A stretch of DNA of 64,000 bases from Halomonas sp. I5-271120 (GCF_030553075.1 NZ_CP130701.1:1488001-1552000); one strand, 5' to 3'; counted from the first letter of the stretch, positions 16,911 through 27,575 are shown. The notes: a model not told the origin generated them from the sequence alone. A program made the numbers and translations.

Positions 16911-18586
16911 GCATCACCTCCCTGGGCACCGTCATCGAAACGCGTCTGGATGAAGTGCGCCATGGCCTGCTGAGAACCACTGATGTCCGGAAGCTCGGGG
17001 CGAATGGTCTTGCCCCGCATGTCGGTGAGCCGCGCGATGGAGGTCTTGACGCTATCACGATCGGTGTCGTAATAGCCTTCGATCAGGGTCACAGCCTTGT
17101 CGAGGCTGGCCCGGTACAGCTCTGGCTCTTCCTTGAGCAGCGCCAGCTGGGCCTGCTCAATCACCAGACGCACGTTCTGGCGCAGGTAGGATTCCTGCTC
17201 GGGGGTGATCAAGGCTTCCAGGGCCTGGTCGTGGCGGCGCACCGTGACCAGGTCCTTGAGCTCGCTGCCAAAGCGCTTCAGCTGCTGCTGCCAGTCGCCG
17301 CTAGGCGGCGTCTCGATGCTGCCTTCGGCGGCGATCTCGGCCACGTCCTGCTTGAGGGGCAGGCTGGCAAGCTGCTCCTGCTGGGCATTGAGCGACAGGT
17401 AGAGGCCGGTGCGATCGACATCCGGCACCGCATCCAGCTTGGCCAGTTCATCGGCAACGGCCCGGCGCACCGGCAGCAGCGCCGGGTTGTCGGCCTCTTT
17501 CAAACGCTTGTCGGCGGTCTCGAGCAGCGCCATGGCGCCGCCCACGTCGCGTTCAAGCTGCAACCGCTGATTGGCCAGGCGCAGCAGGTAGGCGACTTCG
17601 GCATGCAGCCACTCGCGCTCATCGGTCTGCTGCTGGCTATTGAGCTCATCGAGCACGCGATCCAGGGTGTCATTGACCTGGCTTTGGTAGTCGGAAAACT
17701 CACTCTCGACACTCGCCACGGCGTCATCCACCGAGGCGCGGGCCTGTTCGGCCTCGCTGAGGCGACTCTCAAGAGCACTGACTGCCTCGCGGTTGGAGTC
17801 GACCTGTGCCAGGCGCTGTTGCTGTTGCTCCAGGCGCTGCCAGCCGAACCAGCCAGCGACCACCACGCCCACAGCCAACAGAATCACCAGCACCAAGGCA
17901 ACGGTGCCGATGGTCTGGCGCCCGCCGCCGCCCCCGCCTGAGGCAGCCGTGTCCGAACCACCCTGACCGGTGCCGCCTGTCCCACCAGCTGTCGACGCAG
18001 ACGGGGAGGGTGAGGCCTTTGACGTTGATGGCTTGGAAGATGATGACTTGGAAGATTCTGGCTTGGAGGCCGCAGCACTCGCCGATGATATCCCGGTCGA
18101 GGCCTTGGTGTCGGCACTCGCGCCGGTGTTCTTGTCACTGGACGCCTTGCTATCCGGGCTCTTGCTCTCAGAACTCTTGCTCTCAGAATTCATACCATTG
18201 GGGCTTTTAGCCTCTGAACTGTTGCTGCTCTGCGAGCTGCTGCTATCTGAGCTCTTGGCATCCGCGGCCCCGCTATCGGCGCTCTTGCTGGCGGCCGGGT
18301 CGCTGCTCGCCTGCTGCGAGGCGTCGTCACGCTGGGCTCCAACGCTCGCGCTATCGCGCGTGTTCGAGGTGCGCCCCTTGCCGCCGCGACGCCCCCGAGG
18401 GCGGCCACGTGCGCTCGTCTTGTTCGTCTCGCCCATGCCGGCCTCATCCGCTGAGCGGGTATCCGACGCATCGGCGGTCGACGACTCGGCGCCCGACGAT
18501 GAGGTGTCATTCTGAGCAGCGGCGGCCGAGGCGGAAGTGCCCGGCGCCTGCTGCGGTTCGTCCTGATCGTGTGATTGCTTGCTCAT
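16907..18586 (-). CDS. hemX: HemX, inner-membrane protein with unusually long Ser-rich N-terminal region
   Basis: A 559-residue protein. Residues about 225-550 match HemX: one membrane helix (about 226-247), a coiled coil beginning RLEQQQQRLAQVDSNREA, and helical repeats. The first 222 residues are low-complexity Ser/Ala/Lys/Asp with an AT-hook-like core RGRPRGRRGGKGR at about 60-72 and a Gly-rich stretch just before the helix. E. coli HemX is about 390 residues, so this extension is large. HemX is associated with haem biosynthesis but has no proven enzymatic role. It starts six bases after hemD stops. Confidence 0.88.
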   Translation of the reverse strand: MSKQSHDQDEPQQAPGTSASAAAAQNDTSSSGAESSTADASDTRSADEAGMGETNKTSARGRPRGRRGGKGRTSNTRDSASVGAQRDDASQQASSDPAASKSADSGAADAKSSDSSSSQSSNSSEAKSPNGMNSESKSSESKSPDSKASSDKNTGASADTKASTGISSASAAASKPESSKSSSSKPSTSKASPSPSASTAGGTGGTGQGGSDTAASGGGGGGRQTIGTVALVLVILLAVGVVVAGWFGWQRLEQQQQRLAQVDSNREAVSALESRLSEAEQARASVDDAVASVESEFSDYQSQVNDTLDRVLDELNSQQQTDEREWLHAEVAYLLRLANQRLQLERDVGGAMALLETADKRLKEADNPALLPVRRAVADELAKLDAVPDVDRTGLYLSLNAQQEQLASLPLKQDVAEIAAEGSIETPPSGDWQQQLKRFGSELKDLVTVRRHDQALEALITPEQESYLRQNVRLVIEQAQLALLKEEPELYRASLDKAVTLIEGYYDTDRDSVKTSIARLTDMRGKTIRPELPDISGSQQAMAHFIQTRFDDGAQGGDA

Positions 18587-18592
18587 CTGTCG

Positions 18593-19426
18593 CTAGCCCT
18601 TTTCAAGATCGTCATGATCGACATCGGCACCGTCCAGGTGGCAGGCCCTGGCGACTTCAGCCGCCAGAGCGACTGGCGTGGCGCCTGCGGCGACGCGGCA
18701 ATCCGCGAAACCCAGGCTGCCTGCCAGTGTAGCCAAGCGCTGACTGGAAACGATTAGCGGTTGGTTCAACGCTGCCGGTTGGCACCATCCTGCCAGATGT
18801 TCGAGGATTTCGCCGCTACTCACCACCAGCGCGGCGTAGTCGCCGGTGGCCAACCGTTGCTGCATGCTCGCTTCTGGCGTGAGAAGCACGCGCCGGTAGA
18901 CCGCCAGACGGGTCAGGCGAGCGCCACGCGCCGCCAGGGTATCGGCCAGCAGAGGACGGCCGCCCTCGCCGGCTACCACCAGCACCTTCTGCTCATTAAG
19001 CACCTGCAGCGAAGGCAACGCCAGCAACGCCTCGCTGGTATCTCCCTGCGCTTGGCGTGTTTCGCCAGCGTCGTGCCCGATCAAGCCTCGTCCAGAGCTT
19101 GGCACACGGACACGAACGCCGAGCCGTTCATGCAGGATAGCGGCGGTGGCGGCACCTACCGCATAAAAATCCACACCGACCGGCAGCTGTGGCCAGTAGC
19201 GATCGAGTGCGTCAACCAGACACTCGGCCGCCAAGGGGCTGACCACTACCACACGCCGGAACTCATCGACGTTCAGCCAGAGGCTGCGCTGTTCCGGCGT
19301 CTCGGGCAGCGCTTCCAGGCGCATCACCTGAAGGGCCTCGGGAGCGGCACCGGTCGCCGCGATAGAGGCGGCCAGATGCCGTGCCCGCTCACCGGGTCGG
19401 GTAATCAGTACCCGCGGCACCGTCAT
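18593..19426 (-). CDS. hemD: uroporphyrinogen-III synthase
   Basis: A 277-residue protein starting MTVPRVLITRPGERARHLAA, the typical HemD opening. Both alpha/beta domains follow, with VVVVSPLAAECLVDAL, LVVAGEGGRPLLADTL and LVVSSGEILEHL. It cyclises hydroxymethylbilane to uroporphyrinogen III in the cytoplasm. Start ATG 19426 lies two bases after the hemC stop, so the two successive enzymes are tightly coupled. A longer frame toward 19645 overlaps hemC and lacks family similarity. Confidence 0.92.
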   Translation of the reverse strand: MTVPRVLITRPGERARHLAASIAATGAAPEALQVMRLEALPETPEQRSLWLNVDEFRRVVVVSPLAAECLVDALDRYWPQLPVGVDFYAVGAATAAILHERLGVRVRVPSSGRGLIGHDAGETRQAQGDTSEALLALPSLQVLNEQKVLVVAGEGGRPLLADTLAARGARLTRLAVYRRVLLTPEASMQQRLATGDYAALVVSSGEILEHLAGWCQPAALNQPLIVSSQRLATLAGSLGFADCRVAAGATPVALAAEVARACHLDGADVDHDDLEKG

Positions 19427-19428
19427 GC

Positions 19429-20382
19429 TCAAACGTCGCCGTAGACTCGGGCGAGAATCTCGCCGGCGCCCTGATCGAGCAGGTCCTCGGCCACACGAAT
19501 GCCCAGCGCCTCGGGCTCTTCGGCCGAGCCACGCCCCTCGGCACGCAGCACCTCGGTACCCTCCGGATTGCCCACCAGGGCACGCAGCCACAGGGTGCGA
19601 CCGCCGTCCTCGAAGACCGCATGGCCACCGATCGGCACCTGGCAACCGCCCTCGAGGCGCGTGTTCATGGCCCGCTCGGCGCGTACCCGGGCCGCGGTAT
19701 CGGGGTCATCGAGGGCGGCCAGCAGGCGCACCAGGTCGGCATCATCGTTGCGGCACTCGATGCCCAAGGCGCCCTGGCCACAGGCCGGCAGGCTAATCTC
19801 GGGCGGCATATCCTGAGCGATGCGGTCTTCGAGCCCCAGGCGCTTGAGGCCGGAGGTGGCGAGGATGATGGCGTCAAAGTCGCCGTTGTCGAGCTTGCGC
19901 AGGCGCGTCTGCACGTTGCCGCGCAGGCTCAGCACCTCGAGGTCCGGACGCGCCTCGCGCACCTGCAGGCCGCGCCGCAGGCTTGAGGTGCCGACTCGAG
20001 CGCCCTCGGGCAATTCGGCAAGCGAGGTGTAATGGTTGGACACGAAGGCATCGGTGGGCTCGGCCCCCTCGAGGATCACCGACAGCCCCAGCCCCTCCGG
20101 AAAGTGCATCGGCACGTCCTTCATCGAGTGCACGGCGATGTCGGCGCGGCCGTCGAGCATGGCGTCCTCGAGCTCCTTGACGAACAGCCCCTTGCCGCCG
20201 ACCTTGGCCAGCGGCGTGTCGAGAATCTTGTCACCGCGAGTGGACATGGCCACCAGCTCGACCTCGAGATTGGGATACAGGGCCATCAGGCGGTCGCGCA
20301 CGTGCTCGGCTTGCCAGAGGGCGAGGAGGCTCTTGCGGGTGGCGATGCGTAAGGATGTCTTGGCAGGCACAGCGATCTCCAA
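19429..20382 (-). CDS. hemC: hydroxymethylbilane synthase (porphobilinogen deaminase)
   Basis: A 317-residue protein with [17 protein letters not shown] at the N-terminus, the HSMKDVP motif (about 85-91), [12 protein letters not shown], and [10 protein letters not shown], whose Cys carries the dipyrromethane cofactor. It polymerises four porphobilinogens to hydroxymethylbilane, the substrate of HemD next door. First gene of the - strand hem operon; the promoter must lie in the 20383-20594 divergent spacer shared with argH. The start is the codon at 20382; the family usually begins near MSLRIATR, so a start a few residues in is possible. Confidence 0.95.
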   Translation of the reverse strand: MEIAVPAKTSLRIATRKSLLALWQAEHVRDRLMALYPNLEVELVAMSTRGDKILDTPLAKVGGKGLFVKELEDAMLDGRADIAVHSMKDVPMHFPEGLGLSVILEGAEPTDAFVSNHYTSLAELPEGARVGTSSLRRGLQVREARPDLEVLSLRGNVQTRLRKLDNGDFDAIILATSGLKRLGLEDRIAQDMPPEISLPACGQGALGIECRNDDADLVRLLAALDDPDTAARVRAERAMNTRLEGGCQVPIGGHAVFEDGGRTLWLRALVGNPEGTEVLRAEGRGSAEEPEALGIRVAEDLLDQGAGEILARVYGDV

Positions 20383-20594
20383 TCGGGGCGAGACGCGTCT
20401 CGGGCGGCGCTCGAGACGCTAACGGGGCGAGACGCCCGCGTCGGTCATGACCTCATCATAAAGCACCCGCGGGGGCAGGAAAAATTCTCTCAGCCCGCCT
20501 ACTGCCCCCGGCGGGCAGCGTGGCCAGCCTCGCCGACTCTGGTACACTCCGAAGTCATACTCTCATGCTACTTCACAGCGGGATTGCCAGTCCG

Positions 20595-21998
20595 ATGACG
20601 ACGTCTACCAATCAGTCCTGGGGCGGTCGCTTCAGCGAGCCCACCGATGCCTTCGTCGAGCGTTTCACTGCCTCGGTGGATTTCGACCAGCGCCTCTATC
20701 ACCACGATATTCGCGGCTCCATCGCCCACGCCACCATGCTCGAGCGGGTCGGCGTGCTGACCGCCGACGAGCGCGATGCGATCATCCAGGGCCTCGGTGA
20801 GATCGAGCAGGAAATCGCCGAGGGCCGCTTCGCCTGGTCGGTGAAGCTCGAAGACGTGCACATGAACCTCGAGGCGCGGCTGACCGAGAAGATCGGCATC
20901 ACCGGCAAGAAACTGCACACCGGGCGCTCGCGCAACGACCAGATCGCCACCGACATTCGCCTCTACCTGCGCGATGAGATCGACGCGGTCAGCGCCGAGC
21001 TCGGCCGGCTTCGTGAAGGGCTGATCGAACTGGCCGCCGGTGAAGCCGACACCATCATGCCCGGTTTCACCCACCTGCAGACCGCCCAGCCGGTGACCTT
21101 CGGTCACCATCTGCTGGCCTGGCAGGAAATGCTGACCCGCGACCACGAGCGCCTGCTCGACTGCCGCCGCCGCGTCAACGTGATGCCGCTGGGCGCCGCG
21201 GCCCTTGCCGGCACCACCTTCCCCATCGATCGTCACATCACCGCCGAGCTGCTCGGCTTCGACCGGCCCAGCGAGAACAGCCTGGACTCGGTGAGCGATC
21301 GCGACTTCGCCATCGAATTCACGTCCTTCGCCAGCCTGTTGCTGATGCACATGTCGCGCATGAGCGAGGAACTGGTGCTGTGGACCAGCGCCCAGTTCGA
21401 CTTCATCGACCTGCCTGACCGCTTCTGCACCGGCTCCTCGATCATGCCGCAGAAAAAGAACCCGGACGTGCCCGAGCTGGTGCGCGGCAAGAGCGGACGC
21501 GTCTTCGGTCACCTGATGAGCCTGTTGACGCTAATGAAGTCGCAGCCGTTGGCCTACAACAAGGATAATCAGGAAGACAAGGAACCGCTATTCGACACCC
21601 TCGACACCGTCAAGGGTTGCCTCAAGGCCTTCGCCGACATGGTGCCGGCCATCGAAGCCAAGGCCGACAGCATGTATGAAGCGGCGCGCAAGGGCTTCTC
21701 CACCGCCACCGACCTCGCCGACTATCTGGTGCGCAAGGGCGTGGCCTTCCGCGACGCCCACGAGATCGTCGGCCAGTCGGTCGCCTTCGGCCTGAAGGAA
21801 GGCAAGGACCTGTCCGAGATGACCCTCGACGAGCTCAAGCAGTTCTCCGACATCATCGGCGAGGATGTCTTCGACGTGCTGACCCTGGAAGGCTCGGTGG
21901 CCGCCCGCGACCATATCGGCGGCACCGCCCCGGACCAGGTCCGCGCCGCCGCCCAGCGCGCCCGCGACGCCCTGGCCACCCTGCGCAGCGAGGGCTGA
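20595..21998 (+). CDS. argH: argininosuccinate lyase
   Basis: A 467-residue protein starting [16 protein letters not shown]. It has the fumarase/aspartase signature [11 protein letters not shown] at about 281-291, [12 protein letters not shown] and [12 protein letters not shown]. It splits argininosuccinate into arginine and fumarate, the last step of arginine synthesis. The length is normal. An upstream extension to 20520 is rejected because WGGRF is the usual start region. It is divergent from hemC, an arrangement common in Pseudomonas relatives, and is followed immediately by lptM. Confidence 0.95.
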   Translation: MTTSTNQSWGGRFSEPTDAFVERFTASVDFDQRLYHHDIRGSIAHATMLERVGVLTADERDAIIQGLGEIEQEIAEGRFAWSVKLEDVHMNLEARLTEKIGITGKKLHTGRSRNDQIATDIRLYLRDEIDAVSAELGRLREGLIELAAGEADTIMPGFTHLQTAQPVTFGHHLLAWQEMLTRDHERLLDCRRRVNVMPLGAAALAGTTFPIDRHITAELLGFDRPSENSLDSVSDRDFAIEFTSFASLLLMHMSRMSEELVLWTSAQFDFIDLPDRFCTGSSIMPQKKNPDVPELVRGKSGRVFGHLMSLLTLMKSQPLAYNKDNQEDKEPLFDTLDTVKGCLKAFADMVPAIEAKADSMYEAARKGFSTATDLADYLVRKGVAFRDAHEIVGQSVAFGLKEGKDLSEMTLDELKQFSDIIGEDVFDVLTLEGSVAARDHIGGTAPDQVRAAAQRARDALATLRSEG

Positions 21999-22023
21999 GA
22001 TGAGGGCTGAGATGAGAGCTAAG

Positions 22024-22236
22024 ATGCGCGCCCTGACGATGATCGCCCTGGCGGCCCTGCTGCTCGCCGGCTGCGGCCAGAAAGGGCCGCTGTATATGCC
22101 CGCTGACAGCCAAGGCGACAACGCCGCCGTAGTGAACGAGAAAGCGAGCGAGACAGCGAGCGACGATACCAACGACCAGACCGGCGAGAGCACGCCGGTC
22201 GATGCGGCCCCCGACGCACCCGAAGACGAGAGCTGA
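22024..22236 (+). CDS. lptM: LptM (YifL-like) small outer-membrane lipoprotein
   Basis: A short lipoprotein with the lipobox LLAGC followed by GQKGPLYMP, the signature of YifL/LptM, which in E. coli assists assembly of the LptD-LptE lipopolysaccharide translocon. The mature part is acidic. Three in-frame ATG (22000, 22012, 22024) sit in near-identical 12-base units. The third gives MRALTMIALAALLLAGC, the usual compact signal, and is chosen; any of the three is possible. It lies between argH and lysA, two bases before lysA, as in many gammaproteobacteria. Confidence 0.85.
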   Translation: MRALTMIALAALLLAGCGQKGPLYMPADSQGDNAAVVNEKASETASDDTNDQTGESTPVDAAPDAPEDES

Positions 22237-22238
22237 GC

Positions 22239-23513
22239 ATGGATCATTTCGACTACCGCAACGGCGTGATGCACGCAGAAGACGTGCCCCTGGCCTCGGT
22301 CGCCGAGCGCTTCGGCACGCCCTGCTACGTCTACTCCCGGGCCACCCTGGAGCGGCATTTCCGCGCCTACGACGAGGCGCTGGGCAGCCACCCACACCTG
22401 ATCTGCTACGCGGTCAAGGCCAACTCCAACCTCGCCGTGCTCAACGTGCTGGCCCGCCTCGGCGCCGGCTTCGACATCGTTTCCCGGGGCGAGCTGGAGC
22501 GGGTGATGGCCGCCGGCGGCGACCCCGCCAAGGTGGTGTTCTCCGGCGTCGCCAAGCAGGAAGATGAGATGGCCCGGGCACTGGAGCTCGGCATCAAGTG
22601 CTTCAACGTCGAATCGCTGCCCGAGCTCGAGCGTCTCAACGCCGTCGCCGGGCGGCTCGGCAAGGTGGCGCCGGTGTCGCTGCGGGTCAATCCCGACGTC
22701 GACGCCCGCACCCACCCCTATATCTCCACCGGCCTCAAGGACAACAAGTTCGGCATCCCGGTGGACGATGCCTTAGCCGCCTACGAGCACGCCGCTGCCC
22801 TGCCCCATCTCGACGTGGTTGGCATCGACTGCCATATCGGCTCACAGCTCACCGAGCTCGCGCCCTTCCTCGATGCCCTCGACCGCCTGCTGGCGCTGCT
22901 CGAGCGTCTCGAGGAGCGCGGCATCCAGGTCGAGCACCTGGATCTCGGCGGCGGCCTCGGCGTGCCCTACCAGGGCGAGCGGCCGCCCGAACCCTTCGCC
23001 TATGCCACCGCGCTGCTCGAGCGCCTGGCAAGCCACGGCGGCCGTTCACTGACCCTGCTGTTCGAGCCGGGCCGCTCGATCGCCGCCAACGCCGGGGTGA
23101 TGCTGACCCGGGTCGAGTTCCTGAAGCCCGGCGAAACCAAGAACTTCGCCATCGTCGACGCGGCCATGAACGACCTGATTCGCCCGGCGCTCTACCAGGC
23201 CTGGCAGGCGATTCTGCCGGTCGACACCCGCGAGGCCCGTGAGAGCGCCATTTACGACGTGGTCGGTCCGGTCTGCGAGACCGGCGACTTCCTCGGTAAG
23301 GAGCGCGAACTGGCGATCGCCCCGGGCGACCTGCTGGCGGTGCGTTCGGCGGGCGCCTATGGCTTCGTGATGGCCTCGAACTACAACAGCCGACCGCGCC
23401 CCGCCGAGGTGATGGTCGACGGCGAGACGATGCACCTGGTGCGCCGCCGCGAGCACATCGAGGAACTGTGGACCGGCGAGGCGCTGCTCCCCGATGGCCA
23501 GGAGGCAAGCTGA
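22239..23513 (+). CDS. lysA: diaminopimelate decarboxylase
   Basis: A 424-residue fold-type III PLP enzyme: the PLP lysine in YAVKANSN (about 64-67), [16 protein letters not shown] for phosphate binding, and CETGDFLGK with the substrate-binding Cys near 350. It decarboxylates meso-diaminopimelate to lysine. It starts two bases after lptM and its stop overlaps the dapF start by one base. dapF makes its substrate, so the pair forms a lysine module. Confidence 0.95.
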   Translation: MDHFDYRNGVMHAEDVPLASVAERFGTPCYVYSRATLERHFRAYDEALGSHPHLICYAVKANSNLAVLNVLARLGAGFDIVSRGELERVMAAGGDPAKVVFSGVAKQEDEMARALELGIKCFNVESLPELERLNAVAGRLGKVAPVSLRVNPDVDARTHPYISTGLKDNKFGIPVDDALAAYEHAAALPHLDVVGIDCHIGSQLTELAPFLDALDRLLALLERLEERGIQVEHLDLGGGLGVPYQGERPPEPFAYATALLERLASHGGRSLTLLFEPGRSIAANAGVMLTRVEFLKPGETKNFAIVDAAMNDLIRPALYQAWQAILPVDTREARESAIYDVVGPVCETGDFLGKERELAIAPGDLLAVRSAGAYGFVMASNYNSRPRPAEVMVDGETMHLVRRREHIEELWTGEALLPDGQEAS

Positions 23514-24346
23514 TGCTCCTGCACTTCACCAAGATGCACGGGCTCGGCAACGACTTCATGGTCGTCGACCTGATCACCCAGCGGGCCCGGCTGCGCGACG
23601 AGCAGATTCGCGAACTGGCCGACCGCCACTTCGGCATCGGCTTCGATCAGCTGCTGATCGTCGAGCCGCCGCTGGACCCGGACATGGACTTTCGCTACCG
23701 GATATTCAACGCCGATGGCAGCGAAGTAGAGAATTGCGGCAACGGTGCGCGCTGCTTCGCCCGCTTCGTGCGCGACCAGCGCCTGACCCACAAGCATGAG
23801 ATCCACGTCGAAACCCGCGGCGGCCCCCTGACCCTCAAGGTCGAGGACGACGGTCGGGTCAGCGTCGACATGGGCGTGCCGCGCTTTGCGCCGCAAAGCC
23901 TGCCCTTCGAGGCCGACGAGGACCGCCTGCGCCATCGCCTGGAGGTCGACGGCGAAACGCTTGAGATCGGCGTGGCCTCCCTGGGCAATCCTCATGCGGT
24001 ACTCACGGTCGAGGACGTCGACACGGCCCCGGTGGCCCGCTTAGGCCCCGCAATCGAAGCACATCCGCGCTTCCCGCGTCGGGTCAACGTCGGCTTCATG
24101 CAGGTGGTGTCGCCCCACGAGCTCCGCCTGCGGGTCTTCGAGCGCGGCAGCGGCGAGACCCTGGCCTGCGGCACCGGCGCCTGCGCGGCGGTGGCCTGCG
24201 GCATTCGCCAGGGTCGGCTCGAAAGCCCGGTCACCGTGCACCTGCCCGGCGGCGATCTGACCATCGCCTGGCCGAGCCAGGATGCGCCTTTGGTGATGAC
24301 CGGGCCGGTTGTGCGTGTCTTCGACGGGCGGGTCGCGCTAAGCTGA
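23513..24346 (+). CDS. dapF: diaminopimelate epimerase
   Basis: A 277-residue protein starting [17 protein letters not shown]. It has the two catalytic cysteines in NCGNGARCF (about 73-75) and [13 protein letters not shown] (about 221). It interconverts LL- and meso-diaminopimelate, feeding both lysine and peptidoglycan. The ATG overlaps the lysA stop (TGATG). A longer frame back to 23468 overlaps lysA and lacks similarity. Confidence 0.95.
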   Translation: MLLHFTKMHGLGNDFMVVDLITQRARLRDEQIRELADRHFGIGFDQLLIVEPPLDPDMDFRYRIFNADGSEVENCGNGARCFARFVRDQRLTHKHEIHVETRGGPLTLKVEDDGRVSVDMGVPRFAPQSLPFEADEDRLRHRLEVDGETLEIGVASLGNPHAVLTVEDVDTAPVARLGPAIEAHPRFPRRVNVGFMQVVSPHELRLRVFERGSGETLACGTGACAAVACGIRQGRLESPVTVHLPGGDLTIAWPSQDAPLVMTGPVVRVFDGRVALS

Positions 24347-24415
24347 TCCCCCGCCGCCATTACGATGGGCTGGCAAGACGAGCAAGGCGAAACGAGACGA
24401 CAGAAGGAGTGCCCC

Positions 24416-25153
24416 ATGGCCGGTGCCAAGATCCCCGAGCCGCGCCAGACCCTGGACCCGGAGATGGTCGCTCACTGGTTGGCGCGCCACCCTGACTTCT
24501 TCGAAGGGCGAGAGGGCCTGTTGCAGCAGCTAAAGGTCCCGCATCCCGAGACCCGCGGCGCCACCTCGCTGCTCGAGCGCCTGGTACATGACCTGCGCGG
24601 CCGCGCCGAGACCGCCGAATGGCGCCTCGAGACGCTGCTCGAATCGGCGCGCCACAACGAGGCCCAGTACCAGCGCATCCGGGAGCTGGTGCTGGCACTG
24701 CTTGAGACCGAGAGCAACGACGACCTGGGCCAGGCCCTGGCTCGGGAGCTCAGCGAGCGTTTTCAGACGCCAAGCGTAGCGCTCTGGTGCCCGTCAAGCC
24801 TCAGCGACGGTGAGATCACTCCGCCCCAGGCCCCGCGCCAGGTGCTCGACTCGGCCGCCGAGACGCGGTTATCCGCACTGCTCGACGGCCGAGCCAGCCG
24901 CTGCTCGCGGCTATCGGTCACCGATTGGAAACGCCTGCTGCCTCACACCAAGGTTCCCGAAAAGGCAGGCTCCTGCGCCCTGACCCGCCTGACGCTTGGT
25001 GAGCCGCTGGGCTATCTGGTATTGGCGAGCCCCGACCCGGATCACTTCCGCGCCAGCCTCGACACCCTGTTCACCGAATACCTGGGGGAGGTCGTGTCGC
25101 GACTGCTGGTCCGGCATGCCCCGCCACCCCATGACACGCCCCGCCATGCCTGA
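24416..25153 (+). CDS. yigA: DUF484 family protein (YigA-like, GAF-fold)
   Basis: A 245-residue protein. The N-terminus has [13 protein letters not shown], then [20 protein letters not shown] as a coiled segment, then a GAF-like domain. The exact function is unknown; the family is constantly found between dapF and xerC, as here. GAAGGAG lies eight bases upstream of ATG 24416. Its end overlaps the start of xerC, indicating coupling. Confidence 0.88.
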   Translation: MAGAKIPEPRQTLDPEMVAHWLARHPDFFEGREGLLQQLKVPHPETRGATSLLERLVHDLRGRAETAEWRLETLLESARHNEAQYQRIRELVLALLETESNDDLGQALARELSERFQTPSVALWCPSSLSDGEITPPQAPRQVLDSAAETRLSALLDGRASRCSRLSVTDWKRLLPHTKVPEKAGSCALTRLTLGEPLGYLVLASPDPDHFRASLDTLFTEYLGEVVSRLLVRHAPPPHDTPRHA

Positions 25154-26063
25154 GCCCGCCCTCGAGGCGCCGCTGGCGGCCTTCCTCGAGGCCTTGGCAC
25201 GCCACGCAAGCCCGGCCACCGTCGACGCCTATCGGCGCGATCTGCTCCGCTTTCGTGCCTACGCCGAGGAGTCATCGCTTGAATCCTGGTCGCAGCTGGA
25301 CGCCGCCCTGGTGCGCCGTTTCCTTGGCCAGGAGCGCAGCCGCGGGCTGGCACCGAGGAGCCTGGCCCGGCGCCGCGCGGCCCTGTCACGGTTCGCCGAC
25401 GCACTGGTTCACGAGGGCATGCTGACCCATAACCCGGTCTCGCTGACGCCCTCGCCGCGCCAGCCCCAGCACTTGCCGCGCCCCGTGGACGTCGACCAAC
25501 TGGCGCACTTCCTGAATACTCCGCATGACGACGGCCCACTGGCACGCCGCGACCAGGCCATGCTGGAGCTCTTCTACTCCAGCGGCCTGCGCCTGGCCGA
25601 GCTGGCGGCGCTGAATCTGACCGATCTCGAATCGATGCGAGTGCGAGTGATCGGCAAGGGCGGCAAGCCCCGCCAAGTGCCGGTGGGGCGCCGCGCCGCC
25701 ACTGCGCTGGACGCCTGGATTCAGGCCCGCGGCCAGTGGGCCGGCGCCGGGGAGCCGGCGCTGTTCGTCGGCCAGCGTGGCGCCAGGCTCGGCCATCGCG
25801 CCATTCAGCTGCGCCTGGCGTCCCTTGCCCGGGAGCGCGGCCTCGCCGAGCATCTGCACCCGCACCGGCTGCGCCACTCCTTCGCCAGCCACCTGCTGGA
25901 ATCGAGCCAGGATCTGCGCGCGGTGCAGGAGCTGCTCGGCCATGCCCACCTGTCGACGACCCAGGTCTACACAAGGCTCGACTGGCAGCACCTGGCCGCC
26001 AGCTACGATGCCGCCCACCCAAGGGCGCGACGCCGCCCGCCGTCCGACGAGGGAACCCCATGA
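25146..26063 (+). CDS. xerC: tyrosine recombinase XerC
   Basis: A 305-residue protein with an N-terminal SAM-like DNA-binding domain ([15 protein letters not shown]) and the C-terminal catalytic domain: R in [13 protein letters not shown] in [23 protein letters not shown] in [11 protein letters not shown] and the Tyr in QVYTRLD. With XerD it resolves chromosome dimers at dif. Start ATG 25146 is chosen; ATG 25131 is also possible. It overlaps both neighbours by 8 and 4 bases. Confidence 0.93.
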   Translation: MPEPALEAPLAAFLEALARHASPATVDAYRRDLLRFRAYAEESSLESWSQLDAALVRRFLGQERSRGLAPRSLARRRAALSRFADALVHEGMLTHNPVSLTPSPRQPQHLPRPVDVDQLAHFLNTPHDDGPLARRDQAMLELFYSSGLRLAELAALNLTDLESMRVRVIGKGGKPRQVPVGRRAATALDAWIQARGQWAGAGEPALFVGQRGARLGHRAIQLRLASLARERGLAEHLHPHRLRHSFASHLLESSQDLRAVQELLGHAHLSTTQVYTRLDWQHLAASYDAAHPRARRRPPSDEGTP

Positions 26064-26815
26064 CACAGGCCCGGCCGCTGACGGCCCTGACCTTCGATCT
26101 CGACGACACCCTTTGGGATAACGGCCAGGTCATGGCCCACACCGAAACCGGCCACTACGCCTGGCTCGACGAGGCCCTGACCACCTGGCATGCCCCCCGC
26201 CTCGACGCCCTGGGCCGATTCGGCGAGCGTTTCCCGCTCACCGCCTACCAGCAGCGCCGCGGCGAGCTGGCCGCACGCCACCCGCTGCGCCGTGGCGACT
26301 TCACCTGGATTCGCGAGCAGAGCCTCTATGAGCTGCTGACGGAGTATGGGCTGGCCACCGAGGAGGCACGGCGCTGGGCCACCGCCGCCATGGACGAGTT
26401 CATGACCCTGCGCCATCGCCTGACACCCTATGTCGAAGTCGAGCCCCTACTCACCGCCCTCGGCGCAGACTTTCGACTGGCCGCCGTCACCAACGGCAAC
26501 GTCGACCTGACAAGGCTACCGCTGGCGCATCATTTTCCGGTGCGCATTGCCGCCGGCGAGATGCACGCGCCCAAACCCGACGCGCGCCCCTTCCTGGCGG
26601 CCCTGTCACGCTTGGGGGCGACGCCGTCGCAGGCCATGCATGTGGGAGATTCCTGGGCCGAGGACGTGCTACCGGCCCAGCGCCTGGGGATGCGCGTGGC
26701 GTGGATCGACAAGCGTGACGAGGGGCTACCGTCGCACCTGCCGGGCGTACACCGGCTGCCCCACGTCCGGGAGCTGCCCGCGCTGCTGGCGAGCCTCGAG
26801 CAAGGCGGCCGCTGA
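26060..26815 (+). CDS. yigB: HAD-superfamily hydrolase YigB-like (5-amino-6-(5-phospho-ribitylamino)uracil phosphatase type)
   Basis: A 251-residue protein with HAD motif [11 protein letters not shown], motif II AVTNGN, motif III Lys in [11 protein letters not shown] and motif [12 protein letters not shown]. YigB in E. coli dephosphorylates a riboflavin precursor and FMN. The start overlaps the xerC stop (ATGA). The conserved order dapF-yigA-xerC-yigB supports the name. It ends this operon. Confidence 0.88.
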   Translation: MTQARPLTALTFDLDDTLWDNGQVMAHTETGHYAWLDEALTTWHAPRLDALGRFGERFPLTAYQQRRGELAARHPLRRGDFTWIREQSLYELLTEYGLATEEARRWATAAMDEFMTLRHRLTPYVEVEPLLTALGADFRLAAVTNGNVDLTRLPLAHHFPVRIAAGEMHAPKPDARPFLAALSRLGATPSQAMHVGDSWAEDVLPAQRLGMRVAWIDKRDEGLPSHLPGVHRLPHVRELPALLASLEQGGR

Positions 26816-26983
26816 CGCAGTCGGCGCCACGGCCCGTACCGCAACCGATATCCCGACATGACATGTCGCGTCGCCCCATCGGCCCCTCTACTGGGGCGAC
26901 TGACCGGAACGAAGAGCGCGTGGCTTAAATAGCGAGGAAAGGAAAGCCGGGCAAGACAAGCGGGGTAAGAAAAGCAAGGCGAA

Positions 26984-27039
26984 GAAGGAGTGGTGAGGAA
27001 GGAGTGGTGAGGAAGGAGTGGTGAGGAAAGTGGAGTGAG
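26984..27039 (+). repeat. 14-bp tandem repeat in a gene-free stretch
   Basis: GAAGGAGTGGTGAG occurs three times exactly (26984, 26998, 27012), followed by a degenerate fourth copy, in a purine-rich region after yigB. The remainder of 26816-27112 has no gene. A perfect palindrome CGACATG-A-CATGTCG lies at 26854-26868. Confidence 0.85.
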
Positions 27040-27112
27040 ACGCCAGAACCCTTGTACAAAGGGCGGCGCAGAACCATACTTCTGTACAGGATGTGTATAG
27101 GAGGCATAACTC

Positions 27113-27526
27113 ATGCGCCCTCGTGACTGCGTCGCCTCGACCAAGGCAGCCCTATTTTCAGCTCTATTTCCAGCCCGATCCCAAGCCCTAGCTCCCGCCC
27201 TGGCTTTGGCCCTGGTGCTTGGCTGGGGACTTACCGATGCATCGTTCAACGTGATGTTCAGCGACAGGCACGGCCCGGTGCCGGCGCAAGCGATGGCAGT
27301 CGAGCCCGCGGTCGCGGTGAATGGCACGGCCAATACCGCGCCGTCCTTAAAGCCCTGGGGGGCCTGGGAGGGGAAAGGTGCACCGCCCCATCGCGCCTGG
27401 CCCAAGCATTCTGAGCGTGAAGCGACCGGTCTGGAAGGCGCCGGCTGCAGCGGTGAGTGCCTTGAGACCCTGCGCCAGCGCCTCCTCGATCATCATCGTC
27501 AGGCGGCGCCGGTCTGGGTTTTCTGA
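27113..27526 (+). CDS. hypothetical protein with hydrophobic N-terminal segment
   Basis: A 137-residue ORF with AGGAGG eight bases upstream of ATG 27113, which supports real translation. An Ala/Leu-rich hydrophobic stretch (residues about 12-40) resembles a signal peptide or anchor. The rest is polar with two cysteines (CSGEC) near residue 111 and ends HRQAAPVWVF. No family is recognised. Two TGTACA hexamers (27053 and 27083) lie in its upstream region. It converges on engB. Possibly a small exported protein; a non-coding frame cannot be excluded. Confidence 0.45.
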   Translation: MRPRDCVASTKAALFSALFPARSQALAPALALALVLGWGLTDASFNVMFSDRHGPVPAQAMAVEPAVAVNGTANTAPSLKPWGAWEGKGAPPHRAWPKHSEREATGLEGAGCSGECLETLRQRLLDHHRQAAPVWVF

Positions 27527-27575
27527 TCGGCTGAGTCTGCTACATCGCCGACCCGGAAGGGCCAGCCCCGCCTTC

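Noticed and set aside
26854..26868. Palindrome CGACATG-A-CATGTCG as a regulator site
   Set aside because: Isolated in a region with no promoter or start nearby; it may be chance.
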